From contig NZ_JANTPU010000001.1 of assembly GCF_024752025.1 (NCBI RefSeq), forward strand, positions 1,178,001 to 1,242,000: a stretch of DNA of 64,000 nucleotides. The letters run 5' to 3'. Numbering within the stretch: position 1 is the stretch's first letter; the number at the start of each line of letters is the position of its first letter. Both the position numbers and the translations under genes were made by a program. The notes beneath the pieces were generated by a model. That model was given only the letters and a program-made list of their open reading frames with translations. It did not search any database and had not been told where the DNA came from. Shown here piece after piece: positions 36,576 through 43,615 of this stretch. Source of the DNA: Pseudidiomarina sp. CB1 (GTDB lineage: Bacteria > Pseudomonadota > Gammaproteobacteria > Enterobacterales > Alteromonadaceae).

Positions 36576-36704
36576 TTCTACTACGGGTGGAGCTCGAACC
36601 AATTATAAATAACCCGTGGTAGAACCACGGGCTACACGCGACGCGCCCCCTTGGGTTGGTGCGGCGGGCGATTCGGAATACCCCGTGGTAGAACCACGGG
36701 CTAC
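36565..36704. repeat. Three REPs after the M14 peptidase gene
   Basis: A plus-oriented CCCGTAGT copy at 36565-36587 encodes the peptidase stop. Two minus-oriented CCCGTGGT copies lie at 36613-36635 and 36682-36704. The cluster again begins with GTAG and ends with CTAC, and fills most of the spacer to the next sigma gene. Confidence 0.92.
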
Positions 36705-36762
36705 GTGCTAGGCTGAAATGGAGGCTGTGAACTCCATCACGGCGACAGCATGAGGAAAGCCC

Positions 36763-37314
36763 ATGGCGACTATCCGCACAACGCCCGAGGAGCTTGCGCA
36801 CGCATTACAGCGCGTAGCACTTGGCGACCGACAAGCATTTAAAACCCTTTATGGCGCCACCGCTGACAAGCTTTATTCGGTCAGCTTGCACATTTTAAGG
36901 CGAGCCGACTGGGCTGAAGAAGCTCTGCAAGACACCTTTATCAAAGTTTGGCACGGCGCCGGTGACTACTCGAGCAACCGTGGTTCGGTGATGAGCTGGC
37001 TTATTAGCATGATTCGCTACCGCTCCATCGATATGCTACGCAATAAAAATAACCAATCGGTCAACGTCGACGACCTGCCCGAACTACAGACCCACACCGA
37101 GCTAGACCAAGCTGTCGCCAATAGCGAATACGCGCAACAGCTCGAAAATTGTTTGCAAGAACTCCAACCGGATTCACGCCAAAGCATCCAACTCGCCTTC
37201 TTATACGGACTTAGTCATAAGGAAGTGAGTGATCACCTGAGCACAGCCTTAGGAACGGTCAAAAGTTGGATCCGCCGTGGGCTGGATAGTCTCAAGAGGT
37301 GCCTGTCAAAATGA
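36763..37314 (+). CDS. ECF sigma factor paired with RskA-type anti-sigma
   Basis: A 183-residue ECF sigma. Region 2 is near 25-95 (ADWAEEALQDTFIKVWHGAGDY and SWLISMIRYRSIDMLRN). Region 4 is near 125-180 (LQPDSRQSIQLAFLYGLSHKEVSDHL followed by GTVKSWIRRGLDSLK). The next gene overlaps it in ATGA and encodes an RskA-domain anti-sigma. The pair precedes a DUF4331 operon that it probably controls. It differs from the FecI-like sigma upstream, and no receptor is linked to it. Confidence 0.92.
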   Translation: MATIRTTPEELAHALQRVALGDRQAFKTLYGATADKLYSVSLHILRRADWAEEALQDTFIKVWHGAGDYSSNRGSVMSWLISMIRYRSIDMLRNKNNQSVNVDDLPELQTHTELDQAVANSEYAQQLENCLQELQPDSRQSIQLAFLYGLSHKEVSDHLSTALGTVKSWIRRGLDSLKRCLSK

Positions 37315-38000
37315 ACTATCAAATCACCGAACTACAACACGCTTTGGCGGCACGCTTTGTCATTGGCAGCATGCGCGGCAGCGCACGCCAGCGTTTTATT
37401 CGCCTGCAGATGCAGTTTCCGCGATTACGCGATGAAGTGATCTTTTGGGAACAGCACCTTAATGAGCTAACGCAGCAAATCCCTACGCAGCCAGCACCGC
37501 AATCAGCTTGGGCTAACATCCAACAACGCCTTGGCTGGGATTCCGCACCGTCAAGATCATCTGGCAAAACCCCATGGTGGGCATGGCTGAGCAGTATCAC
37601 CGCCGCCGTTCTGTTGGTGGTGCTGGTGCAACAAACACTTCTCACCGAACCCACCCCGAGTACGGATCGCATCGCAGTGATTCAAAACGAAAGTGCTCGC
37701 ACTTTATGGTTAATTGAGCAACGCGACCAGCAGCTGTATGTATCGGCAACCGCCAACGTGGATCCGCTGACGAACGAGGATTACCAGCTCTGGATGTTGC
37801 CCGCCAATGGTGAAGCGCCGATTTCGCTGGGTCTATTGCCGCAACAAGGACAACGCACCTTAACCGTGCCGGCCGATCTAGATCTTAGCCAAGTCGCAGC
37901 GCTTGCCGTAAGCCGTGAGCCACTCGGTGGATCGCCAGAAGCCATACCGACTGGACCGGTTGTATTCACCACGGATTTATTGAGCGCACAAAAAACTTAA
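37311..38000 (+). CDS. Anti-sigma factor with RskA C-terminal domain
   Basis: A 229-residue single-pass inner-membrane protein. ATG 37311 overlaps the sigma stop. The N-terminal cytosolic part (about 1-85) reads HALAARFVIGSMRGSARQRF and resembles anti-sigma binding domains, with no zinc-binding HxxxCxxC motif. The membrane helix is near WWAWLSSITAAVLLVVLVQQ. The periplasmic RskA fold contains NEDYQLWMLPANGEAPISLGLLP and LAVSREPLGGSPEAIPTGPVV. It would hold the sigma factor until a periplasmic signal, unknown here, triggers release. Confidence 0.88.
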   Translation: MNYQITELQHALAARFVIGSMRGSARQRFIRLQMQFPRLRDEVIFWEQHLNELTQQIPTQPAPQSAWANIQQRLGWDSAPSRSSGKTPWWAWLSSITAAVLLVVLVQQTLLTEPTPSTDRIAVIQNESARTLWLIEQRDQQLYVSATANVDPLTNEDYQLWMLPANGEAPISLGLLPQQGQRTLTVPADLDLSQVAALAVSREPLGGSPEAIPTGPVVFTTDLLSAQKT

Positions 38001-38022
38001 AAAAAGTTGCATCCAAAAGTTT

Positions 38023-38093
38023 CTCTCATTCGGAGTTAGTACTGCAGTAGTAAAAAAGCAGTAACAACATGAAGTAAAACTCCGTAATGAGAG
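38023..38093 (+). promoter_or_regulatory. Long hairpin in the DUF4331 leader that covers the ribosome site
   Basis: The left arm CTCTCATTCGGAGTT (38023-38037) and right arm AACTCCGTAATGAGAG (38078-38093) pair over 15 bp with one bulged T. The 40-nt loop contains an inner ACTGC/GCAGT stem. The right arm contains the GAGAG of the likely Shine-Dalgarno for the ATG at 38103. A TGCATCC hexamer-like motif at 38008-38014 could be the -35 of the ECF promoter. The structure is visible; a regulatory function is inference. Confidence 0.55.
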
Positions 38094-38102
38094 GAACTTA
38101 AA

Positions 38103-39701
38103 ATGAACACAACACATCGTTTTAAAACCCATACTACCGCTGCAGCGGTTGCGGCTGTCATGCTTGGCACCCTCAGTCACGCAGCTTTAGCCTCGAGTCA
38201 TCGCGAAGCACCGAATATTACCCGCTTCCCCACCCTTGATTCGACTGATTTTTATGTCTTTAACAGCTACGAGCCAGGCCGCGAAGGCTATGTAACCTTC
38301 TTAGCCAACTATGTGCCGTTGCAAGACGCCTACGGCGGACCGAACTACTTCGCCATGGATCCTGCAGCCGTTTATGCGATCCATATTGATAGTGATGGCG
38401 ACGCCAGCGAAGACCTGAGTTTTGAGTTTCGCTTCCAGCAAGAGTTACCAAATGGCGGCGTGAAACTGACCATTGGTCCAGACGGCAATACGCGCGATGT
38501 AAGCGTACCGCTCAAGCACGTCGGTGGCATTAGTGCAGGTGACGCTAGCGCGCTAAACTTTAATGAAAGCTACACCTTAGAAGTGGTCGGCAGCAGCGGC
38601 TCAAGCAGCACTGTTACCGGCGGTAGCGGCGAAACCGAGTTCACTAAACCCTATGCTTATGTGGGTAACAAAACCTTCAGTAGCCCAAGCGCGTATCAGA
38701 ACTACGCCGATCAGTATGTTTACGACATCTCGATACCTGGCTGCAGCACCATGGGCCGTGTCTTCGTCGGTCAACGCAAAGACCCGTTCACGGTCAACCT
38801 TGGTAAAACTTTTGACCTCGTGAATTACGTTCCAGTGGAAGGTGATAGTGCGCCAGGAGCGGGCGACGGCGGGGGCTTCCCTGGTGGTATCACCCAGTCA
38901 ACTGCAAACGACGATCTGCGTGACAAGAACGTCAACACCATCGCCCTTGAAGTACCTACCTCATGCGTAACCGGCAACGGTAATGGCGTCATTGGCGCGT
39001 GGACCACAGCGAGCTTGCCACAAGCACGCGTGTTAAATCCTGAAGCCAACTTGGCGAAACCAGAAGTCAACGGCGGTGCTATGGTGCAAGTCTCGCGACT
39101 TGGTTCGCCACTCGTCAACGAACTCGTCATCGGTATCGACGCCAAGGACACCTTTAGCGGAGCTCACCCAAGTGACGATGGCCAGTTTGCCGACTATGTG
39201 ACCCACCCATCCTTGCCAGCGATTTTAGACTTGCTATTCCGTGATGCGGTGAACAACACCCTCGGTACGAACTTCGAAACCATCGCGCCAACGAACTTCC
39301 CGCGCGAAGATCTGGTCGCCGCCTTCTTAACTGGATTCCCAGGCGTCAACCAACAAGCCATGGTGACCGCATCTGAGATGTTGCGCCTGAATACGGCCAT
39401 TCCAGCTACTCCAGCCTCGTTGCAGTCGCCGTATGGTGTCGCAGGTGATGACCTTGCGGGCTTCCCGAATGGTCGCCGTCCAGGTGACGACGTGGTCGAT
39501 ATTGCCCTTCGAGTAGTCATGGGCGCTCTATGTCATGAGATTCCAGTGAATGGCACTCCCGTCAACCTCGGCTACTGTGCACCAGAAGATGCTAACGTCG
39601 GTAACGTACCGTTCACCGATGGCGCACCACTTGATGCTAGCTTCGTTGACGATAGCTTCCCTTACCTGCTGACGCCATTGTCAGGTTCAGGTGCGGAATA
39701 A
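38103..39701 (+). CDS. DUF4331 domain-containing exported protein
   Basis: A 532-residue secreted protein with signal peptide (TAAAVAAVMLGTLSHAALA). Mature start is SSHREAPNITRFPTLDSTDFYVFNSYEP, the hallmark of DUF4331. Later segments IHIDSDGDASEDLSFEFRFQ and DYVTHPSLPAILDLLFRD are also conserved in the family. No enzymatic function is known for DUF4331. It is the first and largest gene after the sigma/anti-sigma pair, in series with a lipoprotein, a tetratricopeptide-like protein and a HupE-like fragment. That suggests an envelope function controlled by the ECF sigma. Confidence 0.88.
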   Translation: MNTTHRFKTHTTAAAVAAVMLGTLSHAALASSHREAPNITRFPTLDSTDFYVFNSYEPGREGYVTFLANYVPLQDAYGGPNYFAMDPAAVYAIHIDSDGDASEDLSFEFRFQQELPNGGVKLTIGPDGNTRDVSVPLKHVGGISAGDASALNFNESYTLEVVGSSGSSSTVTGGSGETEFTKPYAYVGNKTFSSPSAYQNYADQYVYDISIPGCSTMGRVFVGQRKDPFTVNLGKTFDLVNYVPVEGDSAPGAGDGGGFPGGITQSTANDDLRDKNVNTIALEVPTSCVTGNGNGVIGAWTTASLPQARVLNPEANLAKPEVNGGAMVQVSRLGSPLVNELVIGIDAKDTFSGAHPSDDGQFADYVTHPSLPAILDLLFRDAVNNTLGTNFETIAPTNFPREDLVAAFLTGFPGVNQQAMVTASEMLRLNTAIPATPASLQSPYGVAGDDLAGFPNGRRPGDDVVDIALRVVMGALCHEIPVNGTPVNLGYCAPEDANVGNVPFTDGAPLDASFVDDSFPYLLTPLSGSGAE

Positions 39702-39711
39702 GGAGGACGTT

Positions 39712-40011
39712 ATGAAAAGCTTATTCGCAAAAAGTGCTTTGCTGTTAGTACTTGCTTCGGCATTTGCTTTGACGGGTTGCGACGGTAGCTCAAGCAAAGC
39801 TGGTGATGATAACGGTGGAGACGGTGGTGGCGGTGGCGGAGGTGGCGGTGACACCAACACCTCTTACCGTCAGTTCGTTCGCGATGCGTATGCTCAAGCA
39901 CCAACTGACATGCCCTTGACCGTCAATGACAAGGAGTTCACTTTTGACGTCATGGACACCGCCGAATTCGACGACCTCGTGCAAGGAGGTTCCATCGATG
40001 GCGGTTCATAA
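39712..40011 (+). CDS. Small lipoprotein with poly-glycine linker
   Basis: A 99-residue lipoprotein. AGGAGG stands 5 nt before ATG 39712. The signal ends in the lipobox ALTGC, giving a lipid-anchored Cys near residue 22. A linker of Asp/Gly with nine consecutive Gly follows, then a short domain FVRDAYAQAPTDMPLTVNDKEFTFDVMD. It lies 10 bp after the DUF4331 stop and overlaps the next gene by 14 bp. No named family is recognised; it is probably a partner of the DUF4331 protein at the outer membrane. Confidence 0.75.
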   Translation: MKSLFAKSALLLVLASAFALTGCDGSSSKAGDDNGGDGGGGGGGGGDTNTSYRQFVRDAYAQAPTDMPLTVNDKEFTFDVMDTAEFDDLVQGGSIDGGS

Positions 40012-40945
40012 CACACTCACGTGCGTTATCGCCGGTGCGCTGCTCCTACTCGGGAGCAGCGCCATCGCTGGCGAACGCCACCACCAAGATCAAGGCACAG
40101 AGGGCAACCCTGCGCTGCTGCAACAAGCTGACGCGTTGCAATACAATCATGAATTTGATGCTGCACTACAGCTATTATCACGGGTCATTGCGCAAGGCCA
40201 GTATGTTGAACAAGCGCGGTTAATGCAGGCGCGGATTTTGCTTGCACAAGGTCGCATTGACGCCGCACGGGAAAGCTGTGCCGCCTTAATGGGCAAGGCT
40301 TCGCTGACAATAACAGGAACCTGCTTGCTGGAGGTCAGAGGTCGTGCGGCTTTCTCTGAAAATGACCAACAAACACTCGAGCAAGCCTATACCCAACTAC
40401 AGCAGTTGGCCGTTCCACTGCGAGCTGAGCGGAGCGATCAGATTTCACCCGAAATATTCGTTTGGCAACGCCAGTTGCTCGCCGAGCAAGCCTTTCTGCT
40501 GGGGCGCTTTGTCGAAAGTATCCAATGGTTGAACTATGCCGACTACAACGAACACCCGACCGTGAACCAAATCAGACTCTTAGACAGTTGGCTAGCGATG
40601 AAGCAGCCTGAGCGGCTCTTTGCCGTGCATGACCACTGCCCGCAAGTGGGCAAACTACCGCCGGACAGCATTATTGTACGTCTTGCCGCCGCTGAACGTC
40701 AGCGCAGCACGGAGCAATGCTGGCAAAAGCTGGCCGCAGAACGTATCGCGATTCGGGTTGCACGTGCAGATCCGTTACACACTTCTGACCTCGCCTATTA
40801 TTTTGTGCATGTCGCGCCGAATGCGGCGCAAGCGCAGCAGTATGCTTCGCAAAATTACGCGGTAGCGCGCGAGCCTGCCGATCAGCGCTTACTCCTTGCT
40901 GCGCAGGCATTACCGACTCAACCGGAGGCCTCTAATGAAAACTAA
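39998..40945 (+). CDS. Exported tetratricopeptide-like protein
   Basis: A 315-residue protein starting at ATG 39998, with AAGGAGG eight nt upstream inside the end of the lipoprotein gene. The signal peptide ends about GSSAIAGE. The rest is helical with TPR-like repeats, for example LLQQADALQYNHEFDAALQL and ARLMQARILLAQGRIDAARE. It contains no catalytic motif. Overlap with the neighbours on both sides shows one operon. It probably acts as a periplasmic scaffold for the DUF4331 system (inference). Confidence 0.75.
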   Translation: MAVHNTLTCVIAGALLLLGSSAIAGERHHQDQGTEGNPALLQQADALQYNHEFDAALQLLSRVIAQGQYVEQARLMQARILLAQGRIDAARESCAALMGKASLTITGTCLLEVRGRAAFSENDQQTLEQAYTQLQQLAVPLRAERSDQISPEIFVWQRQLLAEQAFLLGRFVESIQWLNYADYNEHPTVNQIRLLDSWLAMKQPERLFAVHDHCPQVGKLPPDSIIVRLAAAERQRSTEQCWQKLAAERIAIRVARADPLHTSDLAYYFVHVAPNAAQAQQYASQNYAVAREPADQRLLLAAQALPTQPEASNEN

Positions 40946-41357
40946 TTCACTTTCACTGGTGCGGAAGCTGTGTGTTTGCAGCTTTGCCATTCTGCTTGTT
41001 CCTCTGCTTCAGCAAAGTGCCGCGGCACACAGTTTCAGCACCAGTTTTTTGACCCTAAGTGCGCATGAAGACAACGCGCAGTTGCGCTGGAGTTGGCGCT
41101 TTACCGCTCACGACATCGAAGCGCTAACCGGCAGCTCCGATGCCGCAGCGGCATTGCCGTTGCTCGGTGAGTGGTTGCGCTTTAATGACGACTGCCGCCC
41201 AGAGCCAAACGGCACTGTGGAACAAGGTGTCTACGCGGGTGAGCAAACCTATACGTACAGCGGAACAGCGCCCTGCGCGTACAGCACAGACATCGACTAC
41301 ACCGTGCGGCACATCTTCGGCCCCCTGCCCGACCATAAGGTCCTGCAGAGCAAGTAG
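40935..41357 (+). CDS. HupE/UreJ-like extracytoplasmic domain, probably truncated
   Basis: A 140-residue exported protein from ATG 40935 (GGAGG 7 nt upstream, overlapping the previous gene by 11 bp). The signal peptide ends at SAAAH. The mature part, HSFSTSFLTLSAHEDNAQLRWSWRF and DIDYTVRHIFGPLPDHKV, looks like the N-terminal domain that precedes membrane helices in HupE/UreJ-type proteins of similar operons. That match is from memory and tentative. No membrane part follows: the frame ends in the TAG of a REP at 41354-41376. This suggests that the gene was cut short by deletion at, or arrival of, the repeat. Confidence 0.55.
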   Translation: MKTNSLSLVRKLCVCSFAILLVPLLQQSAAAHSFSTSFLTLSAHEDNAQLRWSWRFTAHDIEALTGSSDAAAALPLLGEWLRFNDDCRPEPNGTVEQGVYAGEQTYTYSGTAPCAYSTDIDYTVRHIFGPLPDHKVLQSK

Positions 41358-41525
41358 CCCGTAGTTCTACTACGGGTTGGTTCCAAATAGCGTAAACGTC
41401 AGATTAGACCCGTGGTAGAACCACGGGCTACACGCAACGCGGATAAGCACGGTCGAAGATGACCCGTGGTAGAACCACGGGCTACCAGCGGGTCAATATT
41501 GACCCGTTGATGAATTGCGGGCAAC
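41354..41525. repeat. REP cluster between the DUF4331 operon and the Nudix gene
   Basis: A plus copy at 41354-41376 (CCCGTAGT type) carries the stop of the HupE-like gene. Minus copies (CCCGTGGT type) lie at 41409-41431 and 41463-41485. A decayed minus copy lies at about 41503-41525 (CCCGTTGA..TTGCGGGCAAC). A perfect 18-bp palindrome, CGGGTCAAT/ATTGACCCG, joins the last two at 41489-41506. Confidence 0.88.
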
Positions 41526-41560
41526 ATGAGCGCCACTGTAGCGCAACTGAATTGACAAGC

Positions 41561-42130
41561 ATGAGCAAGACATATCGCGGCGATCACCGCCTAGGCGAAA
41601 TTGAAATTATCGAAGAAATCAAAGTCTTTGAGAATCGATTTGCGACCCTTTACAACGACAAAGTTGTTTTTCCTAGCGGTGCCACCGGCGAGTATCTGCG
41701 CTTTTGGTGGAACGCTCCGTATGGCGTGCTTATCATCGCCAGCACCGCGCAACACCAGCTCCTACTTATCCGCAACTTTCGTCATGAAGACCGTGCCTGG
41801 CAGTGGGAGATCCCAAAAGGATTTGGTGAACCAGAGCTTACCCCCGAAGCCTGCGCCGCAAAAGAGCTGCACGAAGAAACAGGCTTCGCTGCCAGCAGTT
41901 GGCACAAGCTGCATACACTCGACACACATGGCACGCCAACCCACGTTTTCCGTGCGACGCTAGCCGCTGAACAACTTGCCACGCCGGAAACGTCTGAAGC
42001 CATCGCACAAGCCAAATTATGCAACGTCGACGAATGCCGCCAGCTGATTGCTGACGGTCAAGTTCACGATCCCATTACCTTGTACGCAATCACCCTGCTA
42101 AAGCTCGAGCAAGCGCAACAGCAGGCTTAA
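41561..42130 (+). CDS. nudE: Nudix hydrolase (NudE-like)
   Basis: A 189-residue hydrolase, close to E. coli NudE (186), likely acting on ADP-ribose, NADH or Ap3A type compounds. The start is ATG 41561; the frame open upstream runs through REP sequence. The Nudix box KGFGEPELTPEACAAKELHEETGF-type region lies near residues 87-110, with Lys in place of the usual Arg before the central Glu and a slightly altered spacing. The N-terminal domain IEIIEEIKVFENRFATLYND fits the ADP-ribose pyrophosphatase group. Its TAA shares TTAA with the stop of the convergent gene. Confidence 0.8.
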   Translation: MSKTYRGDHRLGEIEIIEEIKVFENRFATLYNDKVVFPSGATGEYLRFWWNAPYGVLIIASTAQHQLLLIRNFRHEDRAWQWEIPKGFGEPELTPEACAAKELHEETGFAASSWHKLHTLDTHGTPTHVFRATLAAEQLATPETSEAIAQAKLCNVDECRQLIADGQVHDPITLYAITLLKLEQAQQQA

Positions 42131-43431
42131 GAGCTCGCAACCACCGAGGTATAGACCGTCTCTGGACGCTCATTAAGACGCCGCTCCGCGCCAATTTTTT
42201 CATCTTGTTGCGAGCGCTCTAACTGCGCCGCATACAAGTGCCGTTCGGCATCGAGTTTACGCTGATCACGTTCATGCAACTTATCGAGCACTGAGCCGAC
42301 AAAGAAGTTCGCCATGGTCAGCGCTCCGCCGGTCAACGCATCACCAGTAAGCGCCAAACCAAGAGAATAAGCGCCAGCTTCTTGGCCGACTTTACGCATG
42401 CTCTGCAAATGCCGATAGACCTTCTCAGCACGCCTTAATTTAATACCAAGTTTGCGCCGAATGATCATATTGTCGATCAAGCGCTGGTAAACGATCAGTG
42501 CTTCGGTTACCTCACGTAACTCATCTTCATTACGCACTGGTTTTTTACTGCGCTTTTGGTAGGTTTTGTACTCAGACGTACTACGTAAATAGAACACGTC
42601 TTCTAACTGTAATTGCGCCAAGGCCTGCTGATAAGAGCTCAAGTTCAAATCGGTTTGTAGTGCGAGTACCGAGGTGACTTCAGTGGCTGCTGCCGCAGTG
42701 GTCGCATCGGTGCCGGTGACAAGGTTAAAGGCTTCTTCGTGTAACGGTGAATAAATCGGATCAGCAGCCATCACTGTCGGAATACCGGTAATATACGGTG
42801 CATCAGAAATTTTCATCAGCAAATCACGGTGCCGCACCCACGTTTCGGCGTGGCCGTTAGCGGTCAACTCTGCGCCTAATCCTTGTTGCAGGTAAATACG
42901 TCCGAGCCCTTGGTTACGCTCGCTTTCTTGATTTAACAACTCGACGATATAAGCGTGATCATCAACGCCAAATTGGGCCACCACATGGGGCAAATTCATG
43001 ATGCGCATGACGCCGTTAGTGTAATTATCACGGAGCTGCGTGTAGTTGTAGAGTGCGATTTCACAGCGCGAATTGATCAGTTCGAGATCGTCATTGGCTT
43101 GGAATTCATCAGCATTTTGGGTGCGCTGCTTGCCCTCGGCGACAAAAGCATCGCGTACTTGAGTTAACGCGTGTCCTTGCGGTGCATCGTCTGGTGCGCG
43201 TACCGCGACCGACAAAATATCTTTGTTCAAGACTTGGCGAAAGTCTTCATTTTTGGTCAGTAGGCGGCGGAAATTCATGCAATTGACGGCTTGCGCATCA
43301 GAGAGCATCAGCTTTTCATTAAACAGCAGCGCATGCTTGAAATAGCTGGCGAAGCTATCGAGTTTGCTATGATCCCACGCCAACGGCACTTCAGTGTCCG
43401 CGAGCATCCAATACGATGGAGCTTGTTTCAT
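42127..43431 (-). CDS. Hypothetical 434-residue protein
   Basis: I do not recognise this protein. It is acidic to neutral and largely helical, without signal peptide or obvious catalytic motif. Notable parts are MKQAPSYWMLADTEVPLAWDH at the start, a glycine/alanine-rich, weakly hydrophobic stretch YSLGLALTGDALTGGALTMANFFVG near residues 348-372, and a charged, coiled-coil-like C-terminus (KLHERDQRKLDAERHLYAAQLERSQQDEK). It is a lone gene, convergent with nudE and divergent from the cyanophycin-synthetase-like gene, with REPs in its upstream spacer. The long intact frame supports a real gene. Confidence 0.65.
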   Translation of the reverse strand: MKQAPSYWMLADTEVPLAWDHSKLDSFASYFKHALLFNEKLMLSDAQAVNCMNFRRLLTKNEDFRQVLNKDILSVAVRAPDDAPQGHALTQVRDAFVAEGKQRTQNADEFQANDDLELINSRCEIALYNYTQLRDNYTNGVMRIMNLPHVVAQFGVDDHAYIVELLNQESERNQGLGRIYLQQGLGAELTANGHAETWVRHRDLLMKISDAPYITGIPTVMAADPIYSPLHEEAFNLVTGTDATTAAAATEVTSVLALQTDLNLSSYQQALAQLQLEDVFYLRSTSEYKTYQKRSKKPVRNEDELREVTEALIVYQRLIDNMIIRRKLGIKLRRAEKVYRHLQSMRKVGQEAGAYSLGLALTGDALTGGALTMANFFVGSVLDKLHERDQRKLDAERHLYAAQLERSQQDEKIGAERRLNERPETVYTSVVASS

Positions 43432-43462
43432 GAGAGTTTTTTACCTTTTTGTTTTATCGAAC

Positions 43463-43552
43463 ACCCGCAGTAGCCCGTACTTCTAGTACGGGTAAGCCAT
43501 CCCCCGCAGTAGAACTGCGGGCTACATCCAAACGCATCAAACTGCGGGCTAC
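43463..43552. repeat. REP cluster with a chimeric element
   Basis: A half element CCCGCA at 43463-43468 runs directly into a complete plus-oriented CCCGTACT REP (43470-43492), the junction being the shared GTAG. A minus CCCGCAGT copy follows at 43503-43525 and a right half only (ACTGCGGGCTAC) at 43541-43552. The cluster lies in the divergent spacer between the hypothetical gene and the next gene. Confidence 0.85.
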
Positions 43553-43615
43553 GTACTCGCGTCTAAATCGGTTATGCTAGCGGGCAAACAACATTAGGTC
43601 TACTAGGAAATAACA

